Part shown: one piece after another, positions 1 to 9,338 of the stretch
Position numbering within the stretch: position 1 is the first letter of the stretch
Layout of the letters: each line of letters begins with the position of its first letter
Origin: Opitutaceae bacterium
Lineage (GTDB): Bacteria; Verrucomicrobiota; Verrucomicrobiia; Opitutales; Opitutaceae
Assembly: GCA_027482185.1 (NCBI GenBank)
Contig: JAIXWF010000023.1
Location: 46,253 to 110,252 of the forward strand
Direction of reading: 5' to 3'
Length of the DNA stretch: 64,000 bases
Program-made: the position numbers and the translations under genes
Notes under the pieces: generated by a model
What the model saw: only the letters and a program-made list of their open reading frames with translations
Told to the model about the DNA's origin: nothing
Database searches by the model: none

Positions 1-1106
1 GGCGTGCACTGGCCGCAGCTCTCGTGGGCGTAGAACGCGTTGATGTTGGCGAGGGCCTCGACCATGTTGACGGAGTCATCCATCACGATGACGCCGCCGG
101 AACCGCCCATCGTGCCGCAGGCGGCGAGGGTGTCGAAGTCCATCGGGATATCCTCGACCGTCAGCGTGCGAGTGGAGCCGTCCTTGTTCTTCAGCGTGAA
201 GGTCTCGCCGAACTTGAGAATCTTGGCCGACGAACCGCCGGGGATGACGGCCTTGAATTTCCGGCCGGGCAACGGACCGCCGCAGACCTCGTTGAGCAGC
301 TCGCCCATCGTGATCTTGCCGACCTCGTATTCGAAGTAGCCGGGGTTCTTCACGTGGCCGCTGACGCAGAGGATGCGGGTGCCGGTATTGTTGGGCGTGC
401 CGATCTTCGTGTAGGCGTCGCCGCCCATCTCCACGATGTGCTTCACGTGGCAGAGCGTCTCGACGTTGTTCACGATCGTCGGGCACTGGTAGAGGCCGAG
501 CACGGCCGGGAAATACGGCGGCTTGATGCGCGGGTACGGGCGCTTGCCCTCGAGGGATTCGATCAGGCCGGTTTCCTCGCCGCAAATGTAGGCGCCGGCG
601 CCGCGGTGGACGTAGATTTCGCAGCCGTAGGCCGAACCGAGGATATTGGGACCGACAAAATTCGCGGCGCGGGCTTCGGCGATGGCCTTTTCCAGGATCC
701 GCGCGCCGTGGGGCATCTCGCCGCGGATGTAGATGTAGGCCTGCTTCACGTTGTTCGCCCACGCCGAGATCATGATGCCCTCGATCAGCTGGTGCGGATC
801 CTGGTGCATGATGTACCGGTCCTTGAAGGTGCCGGGCTCGGATTCGTCGGCGTTGACGACGAGGTAGATCGGTTTGCCGCTCTTGCGGTCGACAAGGCCC
901 CACTTGACGCCGCAGGGGAACCCCGCGCCGCCGCGCCCGCGCAGGCCGGACTTCTTGACCTCGTCGATGATCGCGGCGGGCTGCATCGCGAGCGCCTTCT
1001 TCAACATCTCGTAGCCGCCGTGCTTCACGTAGCAGGCGAGATCGTTGGTGTAGCCGGGCTCGTCGATGTGCCTGAAGATGATCCGGCGTTGTTGGGGAGC
1101 GGGCAT
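1..1106 (-). CDS. nuoF: NADH-quinone oxidoreductase subunit F (partial, C-terminus off window)
   Basis: FMN- and NADH-binding subunit of the peripheral arm of respiratory complex I; it takes electrons from NADH. Reading back from an ATG at 1106, 368 codons are visible before the left edge. The glycine-rich FMN/NADH site RGRGGAGF lies at residues 56-63 and NADESEPGT at 85-93. The visible end, HESCGQCT, is the start of the cysteine cluster that binds 4Fe-4S cluster N3, so roughly the last 60 residues of a usual 430-residue protein are missing. It starts 20 nt after the nuoE stop, so it is co-transcribed with nuoB-C-D-E. Identity is very secure; the C-terminal part cannot be assessed. Confidence 0.97.
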   Translation of the reverse strand, partial: MPAPQQRRIIFRHIDEPGYTNDLACYVKHGGYEMLKKALAMQPAAIIDEVKKSGLRGRGGAGFPCGVKWGLVDRKSGKPIYLVVNADESEPGTFKDRYIMHQDPHQLIEGIMISAWANNVKQAYIYIRGEMPHGARILEKAIAEARAANFVGPNILGSAYGCEIYVHRGAGAYICGEETGLIESLEGKRPYPRIKPPYFPAVLGLYQCPTIVNNVETLCHVKHIVEMGGDAYTKIGTPNNTGTRILCVSGHVKNPGYFEYEVGKITMGELLNEVCGGPLPGRKFKAVIPGGSSAKILKFGETFTLKNKDGSTRTLTVEDIPMDFDTLAACGTMGGSGGVIVMDDSVNMVEALANINAFYAHESCGQCT

Positions 1107-1126
1107 GTCGGGAATTCGTTGGCGCT

Positions 1127-1615
1127 TCAGCGGCGTTTCGCGGCCTCGGCCTTGATCTGGTCGCTGAGCTGCTTGGCCTTGGCGGTGTCGACCTTTTCGT
1201 GGAGATCGTCGTCGATCATCACGACGGGGGCGGTCCCGCAACTCGCGAGGCACTCGACGAACTCGATCGTGACTTCGCCGTCGGGGGAAATCTCGCCGCG
1301 GTGCGTGTCGAATTCCTTTTCGAAGGCGGCGCAGGTCTTGTAGCCGCCCATGAGCGCGCACGAAAGCGTGCGGCAGACCTTGATGTGGCGGCGGCCGATC
1401 GGCTTCTGCCGGAACATCGGGTAGAACGTGACCACCTCGTACACGTTGATCGGCTGCAGTTCGAGTTTCTGCGCCACCCACTCGATCGCTTCCTGCGGGA
1501 TGTAGCCGACATCCTCCTGGATCGCGTGCAGGAGCATCAGCACCGCGCTCCGTTTGACCGGGTAGTGCGTGATGACGTCGTCGATGCGGCGCAGCGTTTC
1601 GGGTTTCAGATTCAT
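1127..1615 (-). CDS. nuoE: NADH-quinone oxidoreductase subunit E
   Basis: Thioredoxin-fold 2Fe-2S subunit (24 kDa subunit) of complex I, partner of NuoF in the NADH-oxidising module. The 162-residue length is normal. The four cluster ligands are in place: C81 and C86 (CRTLSC) and C122 and C126 (CLASC). The N-terminal helical part has the usual pattern of a bacterial NuoE. It lies 22 nt after nuoD and 20 nt before nuoF. No strong Shine-Dalgarno is visible, as for most genes in this window. Nothing is unusual about it. Confidence 0.97.
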   Translation of the reverse strand: MNLKPETLRRIDDVITHYPVKRSAVLMLLHAIQEDVGYIPQEAIEWVAQKLELQPINVYEVVTFYPMFRQKPIGRRHIKVCRTLSCALMGGYKTCAAFEKEFDTHRGEISPDGEVTIEFVECLASCGTAPVVMIDDDLHEKVDTAKAKQLSDQIKAEAAKRR

Positions 1616-1637
1616 CGGGCGGGAGGGCGCGGAAAGG

Positions 1638-2882
1638 TCAGCGGTCGCACTCGCCCATGACGAAGTCGAGGGAGCCGAGGATCGAGACCACGTCGGAGAT
1701 CAGGCAGCCGACGCACATTTTCTGGAGGATCGAAAGGTTGCAGAACGAAGGGGAGCGGATCTTCAGCCGGTACGGCACGCCGCCGCCCTTGCTGACGATG
1801 AAGAAACCGAGGATGCCCTTGGGATTCTCGGCCTCGAAGTACACTTCGCCGGCCGGGATCTGCGGGCCTTCGGTCACGATCATGAAGTTCTGGATCAGCT
1901 CTTCCATCGAGCTGAGGACCTTTTCCTTCGGCGGCGCGAAGATGCGCTTGGCCTCGGGGGCGTACCACGAGCCGTCGGGCATTTTGGCGATGACCTGCTT
2001 GATGATGCAGACCGACTGGCGCATCTCCTCGCCGCGGACGAGGTAGCGGTCGTAGCAATCGCCGGTCGTGCCCACGGGCACGTCGAACTCGTAGTTCTCG
2101 TAGCCGGAGTACGGCTTGTCCTTGCGCAGATCGAGGCCGACGCCGGAACCGCGCAGATTCGGGCCGGTGAGGCCGTAGGCGAGCGCGACGTCCTTCGGGA
2201 TCACGCCGACGCCGACGGTGCGGTCCATGAAGATCTTGTTTCTCGTGAGCAGCTTCAGCGTCTCCTCGAGAATCGGCAGGAACTGGTCGCAAAACGCGTT
2301 CACGCGGCCGAGCCAGCCGTCGGGGATGTCGCGCGTGACACCCCCGATGCGCGTATAGCTCGTGGTGAACCGCGCGCCGGTGAGCTCCTCGAACAGCTTG
2401 TAGAGTTTCTCGCGTTCTTCGAGGGAGTACAGGAGGACGCTCCAAGCGCCGACATCGAGACCAAAGGCGCCGAGTCCCATCATGTGGGCGGAGATGCGAG
2501 CCATTTCCGCGGTGATCACGCGGATCGCCTCGCAACGCGGCGGCACCTTGAGTCCGGCCAACCGCTCGACCGCGATGGCGTAGGCCATGTTGTTCGCGAG
2601 CGGCGCCAAGTAATCCAACCGGTCCGTGTAGGGCACGAACTGGTTGTAGGTCATGTTTTCGGCGATCTTCTCGTCGCCGCGGTGCAGGTAACCGACGACC
2701 GGATCGGCCTTGGTCAGGATTTCGCCGTCGAGCTCCATTTGGAGGCGCAGCACGCCGTGCGTCGAGGGATGCGAGGGTCCCATCGAAAGGGACATCTTCT
2801 CGGTCTGAAATTCCGCAGGAGCGGCCTGGGCGCCGGCGGCGGCCTTGGCGGCGCTGTCGGGAAATGAAAGTTCGGTGGCCAT
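1638..2882 (-). CDS. nuoD: NADH-quinone oxidoreductase subunit D
   Basis: 49 kDa subunit of complex I, homologous to the large subunit of NiFe hydrogenases; with NuoB it forms the quinone-binding pocket. The 414 residues carry the conserved quinone-site sequence GPSHPSTHG about residue 34 onward, preceded by a roughly 30-residue Ala-rich leader. The protein ends in the family-typical SLDFVMGECDR. ATG at 2882 is taken as the start because it lies 19 nt after the nuoC stop; the methionine before SLSMGPS would be a shorter alternative. It is a stand-alone NuoD, not the NuoCD fusion seen in enterobacteria. Confidence 0.97.
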   Translation of the reverse strand: MATELSFPDSAAKAAAGAQAAPAEFQTEKMSLSMGPSHPSTHGVLRLQMELDGEILTKADPVVGYLHRGDEKIAENMTYNQFVPYTDRLDYLAPLANNMAYAIAVERLAGLKVPPRCEAIRVITAEMARISAHMMGLGAFGLDVGAWSVLLYSLEEREKLYKLFEELTGARFTTSYTRIGGVTRDIPDGWLGRVNAFCDQFLPILEETLKLLTRNKIFMDRTVGVGVIPKDVALAYGLTGPNLRGSGVGLDLRKDKPYSGYENYEFDVPVGTTGDCYDRYLVRGEEMRQSVCIIKQVIAKMPDGSWYAPEAKRIFAPPKEKVLSSMEELIQNFMIVTEGPQIPAGEVYFEAENPKGILGFFIVSKGGGVPYRLKIRSPSFCNLSILQKMCVGCLISDVVSILGSLDFVMGECDR

Positions 2883-2901
2883 CGTTCGGGGGGCGGGCGC
2901 G

Positions 2902-3552
2902 TTATTCCTTCATCTGGCGGAGGGCCGTCTGGTCGGGCCGCGCGACGCGGTCGCTCCAGCTCTCGTCCTTGGCGCGCGGTTCGGCTTCCGTGAGGTTGAT
3001 TTCACCGGGCGAGGCGACGAACGGACCGCCGGCCATCGGTGCGGCGATAACCTTGGTGCCGGTTTCCTCCGCGATGTCGGCGACCGGGAGATCGGTCTCG
3101 ATGCCGGCGAGAGGGAATTCCTTGCGCAGCGGGTGATAGGGATAGCCGTCCCACATCAGAATGCGGCGCAGGTCCGGGTGGCCCTGGAACTTGATCCCGA
3201 ACATGTCGAAGCACTCGCGCTCGTGCCAATTCGCCGCCGGCCAGATCTCGACCGCGCTCGGCGCGGTGGGCTCGGCCTCGGTCCCGGCGCAGGGCGCGAC
3301 GACCCGGACATAAGTGCCGGGCTTGGCGGTAGAATAGAGATGATAAACGACGGAGAAGCGCGGCGCGGCGCCTTCGGCCCAATCGATCGCCGTCAGATCC
3401 ATGAGCAAATCGAAACCCTGGCCGTCACGCAGGTAGGAAAGAACCGCGATGAGGTCCACCAACGGCACATCGACCGCCGGGTGGTCGGCCGAAGCACGTT
3501 CGGTGACCTGCGGGAATTTCTCTTTGAGAGCGGTCGTGACGTCAGCGGGCAT
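2902..3552 (-). CDS. nuoC: NADH-quinone oxidoreductase subunit C
   Basis: 30 kDa subunit of the complex I peripheral arm. The signature of the family, ERECFDMFGIKFQGHPDLRRIL-like, is present around residues 105-125, followed by the W-DGYPYHPLRKEFPL segment that packs against NuoD. At 216 residues it is somewhat longer than a minimal NuoC because of an acidic, proline-rich tail after residue 150. Start ATG at 3552, 27 nt after the nuoB stop. Part of the nuoB-C-D-E-F operon. Confidence 0.96.
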   Translation of the reverse strand: MPADVTTALKEKFPQVTERASADHPAVDVPLVDLIAVLSYLRDGQGFDLLMDLTAIDWAEGAAPRFSVVYHLYSTAKPGTYVRVVAPCAGTEAEPTAPSAVEIWPAANWHERECFDMFGIKFQGHPDLRRILMWDGYPYHPLRKEFPLAGIETDLPVADIAEETGTKVIAAPMAGGPFVASPGEINLTEAEPRAKDESWSDRVARPDQTALRQMKE

Positions 3553-3579
3553 GTGGGGAGCGGGAGGCGTCGGTGGAGA

Positions 3580-4089
3580 TCAGGCCGAGAGCAGCCGTTT
3601 TGATGCCGGCTCTCGTCGCACCTTGTCCTGCAGCTTCATGAGGGCGTCGAGGAGCGCTTCGGGCCGCGGCGGGCAGCCGCTGACATACACGTCGACCGGG
3701 ACAATGCGATCCACGCCCTGCAGCGTCGCATAGCTGCGGTACATGCCGCCCGAGCTGGCGCAGGCACCCATGGCGATGACCCATTTCGGCGCCGCCATCT
3801 GGTCATAGATGCGGCGCACCTGGGGAGCCATCTTGTAGGTCACCGTGCCGGCGACGATCATGCAGTCGGATTGCCGCGGGGAAAAACGCATCACCTCGGC
3901 GCCGAAGCGCGCGATGTCGAAACGCGCCCCGCCGACCGCCATGAGCTCGATCGCGCAGCAAGCCAATCCCATCGGCATCGGCCACATGGAGTTGGTGCGG
4001 ATCCAATTGATCGCGGCGTCGGCCCGCGAGACGATCACGCCGCCTTCAACCTTGCTGTTGTAGCCGAGTTCGGTGGTGGGAGTGACCAT
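3580..4089 (-). CDS. nuoB: NADH-quinone oxidoreductase subunit B
   Basis: PSST-type subunit carrying the terminal 4Fe-4S cluster N2 that hands electrons to quinone. The four ligands are visible in the 169-residue product: the tandem C44-C45 (GLACCAIE), C110 (GACASSGG) and C139 (GCPPRPEAL). I chose the ATG at 4089 ([15 protein letters not shown]) because the reading frame can only be extended upstream to a TTG at 4152, and the shorter start matches normal NuoB length. It is the first gene of this nuo cluster: no nuoA lies upstream, where a tRNA gene is found instead. Confidence 0.95.
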   Translation of the reverse strand: MVTPTTELGYNSKVEGGVIVSRADAAINWIRTNSMWPMPMGLACCAIELMAVGGARFDIARFGAEVMRFSPRQSDCMIVAGTVTYKMAPQVRRIYDQMAAPKWVIAMGACASSGGMYRSYATLQGVDRIVPVDVYVSGCPPRPEALLDALMKLQDKVRREPASKRLLSA

Positions 4090-4392
4090 GGGTGCGGTGA
4101 GGAGTGGGAGCGAAATCCGGTCGAGAGTTGGGAGCAGCGGCGTGCCGCGCAAGGAGGTTTTACAAAAACTCCCGCGGGTTCCGACTTAGAAGGGAGCATT
4201 TCTTGCACCGACAGCGCGGCTTGAAAAACAAATCGCCCGATTGCGGCGGCAAGAACCCCGCCGGCGCGGCCCCTCCGGCAACAGCCGCGCCGACTTCGGC
4301 GGATTTGCGATTGACCAAGCGTCGGCCATCAACCTTCTTTCGTCCCCTTAGCCCGAGCGAAGGCCGTTCCCGCAACGTCCTTCAGGGCAACC

Positions 4393-5598
<1,206 letters not shown>

Positions 5599-5614
5599 TG
5601 GCCGGGGAACTGCT
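5599..5614 (+). promoter_or_regulatory. Candidate sigma-54 (-24/-12) promoter of the polysaccharide island
   Basis: TGGCCGGGGAACTGCT has GG (5600-5601) and GC (5612-5613) separated by exactly 10 nt, the invariant feature of sigma-54 promoters. It matches 9 of the 12 informative positions of TGGCACG-N4-TTGCT. A transcript would start near 5625, giving a leader of about 235 nt before the first island gene at 5860. The window encodes a sigma-54 activator of the PrsR type (57842-59209), which makes the site plausible. The match is weaker than the two sites at 46.2 and 47.2 kb. Confidence 0.45.
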
Positions 5615-5642
5615 CTCCTCTCTTCCTTTTTACACTCAATCC

Positions 5643-5849
5643 ATGCCCACCCAAACCCGCCTCCTTGATCTGTCCACGCGTCGCCACGTGGAGATCGGCC
5701 AAGGGGAGAAGTCGGAAGTGCGCGGAGGCCGCAGCCAGAGCATCAAGTTTATCTGCCACATTAATTTAGGCACTTTCTCGTGCCTCGGCTCGACGGTGGG
5801 CGCCCAAGCGCTCCGCCGCTCTGCCTTCACCCAACACTCCTTTGCCTGA
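5643..5849 (+). CDS. Possible 68-residue leader ORF
   Basis: An ATG at 5643 opens a 68-codon frame ending at 5849, just before the sugar transferase start at 5860 and just after the candidate sigma-54 start site. The product (MPTQTRLLDLSTRRHVE...) is hydrophilic and resembles nothing I recognise. No Shine-Dalgarno is visible. It could be a translated leader in the long 5' untranslated region, or chance; I lean towards chance. Confidence 0.2.
   Translation: MPTQTRLLDLSTRRHVEIGQGEKSEVRGGRSQSIKFICHINLGTFSCLGSTVGAQALRRSAFTQHSFA
5768..5785. repeat. Small perfect inverted repeat in the leader of the polysaccharide island
   Basis: AGGCAC-TTTCTC-GTGCCT, a perfect 6-bp stem with 6-nt loop, sits about 75 nt before the first island gene. 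It could be an operator half-site pair or an RNA hairpin. At first sight it resembles a sigma-54 -24 box, but the GG and TGC are spaced 11, not 10. Confidence 0.35.
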
Positions 5850-5859
5850 TTTGTCCGTC

Positions 5860-6627
5860 ATGGAACCCGCTCCGCTCAACGCCAGCCCGACTGCGGTCAC
5901 GTATCACGTGCCCCCGACGTATCCCGGCAAGCGCTTGGTTGATATCGTTTTCTGCCTGTTCGCGCTGCCGCTCCTCGGCCTCACCAGCCTCTTCGTCGCC
6001 ATCATTGTCGGGCTTACCTCTCCGGGCCCCATCTTTTACCGCCAAGAGCGAGTCGGAATCTGCGGCCGCCGATTCAAGATGTACAAGTTCCGGACGATGC
6101 ATGTGGGCGCTTCGACCTCCAGCCACCAGGCGCACTTTGCCCAATTGATCAACACGAACAGTCCCATGCAGAAACTCGACGGCCGCGGGGACAAACGCCT
6201 CATCACCGGCGGCTGGTTCATCCGCGCCAGCGGCTTGGATGAATTGCCCCAGATCATCAACGTGCTGCTGGGAGATATGTCGGTCGTCGGCCCCCGCCCC
6301 TGCATCCCGTACGAGTACGATCACTACTCGGCCGCGCAAAAGCGCCGCCTTCACGCCCTGCCCGGAGTCACCGGTCTGTGGCAGGTTTCAGGCAAGAATT
6401 CCACGACCTTCGACGAAATGGTGCGGCTCGACGTCCGCTATGCCCGCGAAAAATCCCTCGCCATGGATTTGTGGATCATTCTGATGACGCCCGTGGTGCT
6501 CGGACAGGAAATTTTCGCGGCCTGCCGCAAACGCTTCGCCCATTTCGGCCGCAGCGAAGCCAACCTCATCGATTTGGAACTCGGCCGCAACGCCCGCCGG
6601 CACCTGCAGCTCGAGAAGCAATCCTAA
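5860..6627 (+). CDS. Initiating sugar transferase (monotopic phosphoglycosyl transferase)
   Basis: Transfers a sugar-1-phosphate from a UDP-sugar to undecaprenyl phosphate, the first step in building a polysaccharide repeat on its lipid carrier at the inner face of the membrane. The 255-residue product has one N-terminal membrane segment (about residues 24-46), then the bacterial sugar transferase domain: SPGPIFYRQERVG, YKFRTM, the catalytic D-E pair in LDELPQIINVLLGDMS, VGPRP and PGVTGLWQVSG. It is the short, PglC-like type without the multi-span N-terminus. ATG at 5860 is preferred over an upstream TTG at 5842. A second, long-type priming transferase follows at 13641, so two priming enzymes coexist here. 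Confidence 0.93.
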   Translation: MEPAPLNASPTAVTYHVPPTYPGKRLVDIVFCLFALPLLGLTSLFVAIIVGLTSPGPIFYRQERVGICGRRFKMYKFRTMHVGASTSSHQAHFAQLINTNSPMQKLDGRGDKRLITGGWFIRASGLDELPQIINVLLGDMSVVGPRPCIPYEYDHYSAAQKRRLHALPGVTGLWQVSGKNSTTFDEMVRLDVRYAREKSLAMDLWIILMTPVVLGQEIFAACRKRFAHFGRSEANLIDLELGRNARRHLQLEKQS

Positions 6628-6639
6628 CGGCAGTTCCTG

Positions 6640-7692
6640 ATGCAAATCCAAGTCGGGGTCATCGGTCTCGGATACTGGGGCCCTAACTTGGTGAGAAATC
6701 TGCGGGCGCTGCCGGACTGCGGCGTCAGGACCGTTTGCGATCTGGACGAAAAGAGACTCGCGCACTTGCGTTCACTTTTCCCGGAAGTCGGCGGCACCAC
6801 GAGCCACCGCGAAGTGATCGAGGATCCGGCGATTCACGCGGTGGTGATCGCGACTCCCGTGCGGTCGCATTTTCCCCTGGCGAAGGCCTCGCTGCTGGCC
6901 GGCAAACACACCTTCATCGAAAAACCGATGGCCTCATCGTCGGCCGAATGCGAGGAACTGATCGCGCTGGCGAAGGCGAAGGGTCTCGTGCTGATGGTCG
7001 GCCACGTCTTCCTTTATTCCGCGGCCGTCCGGCGGATCAAAGAAATCGTCGCCGGCGGCGACATCGGCGAACTCCGCTACATTTCCGCGCGGCGCCTCAA
7101 TCTCGGACTTTTCCAGAAGGATATAAACGTGACGTGGGACATGGCCCCGCACGACATCTCGATCATCCTGCACATCATCGGCGAACTGCCCCTGAGCGTG
7201 AATTGCCGCGGTGCCGCCCACGTGACGCCGGGAATCGAGGATGTGACCTCGCTCAGCCTCCAGTTTTCGCAGCAGCGGACCGCCATTATCCACAGCAGCT
7301 GGCACGATCCGCGCAAGGTGCGCGAGATGACGATTGTCGGCAGCAAGCGGATGATCGTTTACGACGACGTCGCCCAACAGGAAAAAATCAAGGTGTTCGA
7401 TGTCCGCGTGGAACGGCCGCCGCACTACGACAGTTTCGCCGCGTTTCACTACGCCTACCACTATGGCGATACCTATTCGCCGTATTTGAAACAGGACGAA
7501 CCCCTGCGGACCGAGTGCCAGCATTTCGTCGACTGCATTGTGAACGGCGCGGCCGCGATCAGTCCCGGCCTTGCCGGCCTGGAAGTGGTGCAAATTCTGG
7601 AAGCTTCGTCCGAATCGCTGCGCCAGCAGGGCGCCGCCGTGAATCTTCCGGCCGCGCTCGCCGGCCGGCCGGCTTATCGGGCGCAGGCCTGA
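6640..7692 (+). CDS. Gfo/Idh/MocA-family sugar oxidoreductase
   Basis: NAD(P)-dependent sugar dehydrogenase of 350 residues. The Rossmann nucleotide-binding loop GVIGLGYWGPNLVRNL is at residues 6-21 and the family EKPMA motif, with the catalytic lysine, lies around residue 97. A C-terminal alpha/beta domain with MAPHDISIILH follows. Placed directly before an acetyltransferase and a DegT aminotransferase, it probably acts as a WbpB-type 3-dehydrogenase of a UDP-N-acetylglucosaminuronic acid, preparing C3 for amination. The substrate is inferred from gene order only; other nucleotide sugars are possible. Confidence 0.9.
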   Translation: MQIQVGVIGLGYWGPNLVRNLRALPDCGVRTVCDLDEKRLAHLRSLFPEVGGTTSHREVIEDPAIHAVVIATPVRSHFPLAKASLLAGKHTFIEKPMASSSAECEELIALAKAKGLVLMVGHVFLYSAAVRRIKEIVAGGDIGELRYISARRLNLGLFQKDINVTWDMAPHDISIILHIIGELPLSVNCRGAAHVTPGIEDVTSLSLQFSQQRTAIIHSSWHDPRKVREMTIVGSKRMIVYDDVAQQEKIKVFDVRVERPPHYDSFAAFHYAYHYGDTYSPYLKQDEPLRTECQHFVDCIVNGAAAISPGLAGLEVVQILEASSESLRQQGAAVNLPAALAGRPAYRAQA

Positions 7693-7714
7693 ACCGGCCC
7701 TTCGCCGCTCGCGC

Positions 7715-8221
7715 ATGAACTCCGCCCTGCAGTTGATCGCCCCCAATGTCGTCATGGGTGCCCGCGTGAAGATTTACGCGTTCACGAACCTCTACGGCTG
7801 CACGCTCGGCGACGACGTCAAGGTCGGCACCTTCGTCGAAATCCAGAAAGGGGCGCGGATCGGCGACCGCTGCAAAATTTCGAGCCACACCTTCATCTGC
7901 GAGGGCGTCACCCTCGAGAGCGACGTGTTCATCGGGCACGGCGTGATGTTCACCAACGACCGGTTCCCGCGCGCCTCCACCGCGGACGGGAAACCCCAGA
8001 CGGATGCCGACTGGGTATGTCTGCCCACGCTCGTCAAACGCGGCGCCTCCATCGGCTCCAACGCGACCCTTCTCTGCGGCATCACGATCGGCGCCGGCGC
8101 CATGGTCGGCGCCGGCAGCGTGGTGACCGCCGACGTGCCCGACGGCGCCGTGGTGGTCGGCAATCCCGCGCGAATCATCCGCCAGCTTGAACCCCGTTCC
8201 CATGCAGGTCCCGTTTCTTGA
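7715..8221 (+). CDS. Hexapeptide-repeat sugar N-acetyltransferase
   Basis: 168-residue left-handed beta-helix acyltransferase. Hexapeptide repeats run through most of the protein (for example GDDVKV GTFVEI QKGARI and GIT IGAGAM VGAGSV VTADVP), ending in VVGNPARIIR, the usual cap. The pattern is closest to WbpD-like enzymes that acetylate the 3-amino group of UDP-2-acetamido-3-amino-uronic acids. Together with the dehydrogenase before it and the aminotransferase after it, it completes a three-step conversion of C3-OH to C3-NHAc. The stop overlaps the start of the next gene by about 20 nt. Confidence 0.88.
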   Translation: MNSALQLIAPNVVMGARVKIYAFTNLYGCTLGDDVKVGTFVEIQKGARIGDRCKISSHTFICEGVTLESDVFIGHGVMFTNDRFPRASTADGKPQTDADWVCLPTLVKRGASIGSNATLLCGITIGAGAMVGAGSVVTADVPDGAVVVGNPARIIRQLEPRSHAGPVS

Positions 8222-9338
8222 TCTCAAGGCGCAGCACGCGCCCATCCGCGACGAAATCGCACGCGGTATCGCCGCGGTGATCGACGACAGTGCGTTCGCC
8301 GGCGGCAAGTACGTCGCGGAGTTCGAAACCGACTTCGCCCGATACTGCGGCACGCGTTTCGCCATCGGCGTCGGCAACGGCACCGAATCGCTTTGGCTCT
8401 GCCTGCTCGCGCTCGGCATCAAGCCGGGCGACGAGGTGATCACGGTGGCCGCGACCTTCATTGCGACCGCGGAAGCCATCAGCCACGCGGGCGCCGTGCC
8501 CGTCTTTGTCGACGTGGACGAACGGACTTCGCTGATGGATCCCGAATTGCTCGCCGCCGCCATCACCCCGCGGACCAAGGCGATCATCCCGGTGCACCTA
8601 TACGGCCAGGTGGCCGACATGGATCCGATCCTGCGGATCGCCCGCGCGCACGGCATTCCCGTGATCGAGGACGCGGCGCAGGCCCACGGGGCGACCTACC
8701 GGGGCCGCCAAGCCGGCAGTCTCGGCCGCGCCGGTTCGTTCAGTTTCTACCCCGGCAAAAATCTCGGCGCGATGGGCGAAGCCGGCGCGATCACGACGGA
8801 CGACGCCGACTTGGCGGACCGCCTGCGGGTCCTGCGCGACCACGGCCAGCGCACCAAATACAATCATTTCGAAATCGGCTGGAATTCCCGGATGGACGGA
8901 ATGCAGGCCGCCGTCCTGCGCATCAAGCTCCGGCGGTTAACCGAAGGCAACAGCCGCCGCCGGGCGCACTCCGAACATTACCGGAATCTCCTCGCCGGCA
9001 CCCCGGGCATCGTGCTGCCGGAAATCCGCGGCACCGGCGAATCCAGCCACCACCTTTTTGTCGTCCGCGTGCGGGAACGCGACCGGGTCATCGCCGAAAT
9101 GGCCAAGCGCGGTATCGGCTGCGGCATCCACTACCCGATCCCGGTGCACCGGCAGCCCGCGTACGCGGCGCACGCCGTATCACGGGCGAGCCTGCCGATC
9201 ACGGAACGCTGGGCGGAGGAAGTCGTCTCGCTGCCGATGTACCCGGAGCTGCAGGAATCCCAAGTCGCCGCGGCCGCGCAGGCCCTGAAGTCCGTCGTCG
9301 CCGAATTGTCGCCCGCCGCGGCCGCCGCCGTGCCGTGA
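8202..9338 (+). CDS. DegT/DnrJ/EryC1-type sugar aminotransferase
   Basis: PLP-dependent aminotransferase acting on a keto group of a nucleotide sugar. Of 378 residues from the ATG at 8202 (a TTG at 8187 would add five). Visible family features are FLDLKAQHAPIRDEI at the N-terminus, VGNGTESLWL, the DAAQAHGA segment that stacks on PLP, and the Schiff-base lysine in FYPGKNLGAMGEAG. The WbpE-like role (UDP-3-keto-uronic acid to 3-amino sugar) is inferred from its two upstream neighbours. Its start lies inside the acetyltransferase gene and its stop overlaps the next start, indicating translational coupling. Confidence 0.92.
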   Translation: MQVPFLDLKAQHAPIRDEIARGIAAVIDDSAFAGGKYVAEFETDFARYCGTRFAIGVGNGTESLWLCLLALGIKPGDEVITVAATFIATAEAISHAGAVPVFVDVDERTSLMDPELLAAAITPRTKAIIPVHLYGQVADMDPILRIARAHGIPVIEDAAQAHGATYRGRQAGSLGRAGSFSFYPGKNLGAMGEAGAITTDDADLADRLRVLRDHGQRTKYNHFEIGWNSRMDGMQAAVLRIKLRRLTEGNSRRRAHSEHYRNLLAGTPGIVLPEIRGTGESSHHLFVVRVRERDRVIAEMAKRGIGCGIHYPIPVHRQPAYAAHAVSRASLPITERWAEEVVSLPMYPELQESQVAAAAQALKSVVAELSPAAAAAVP

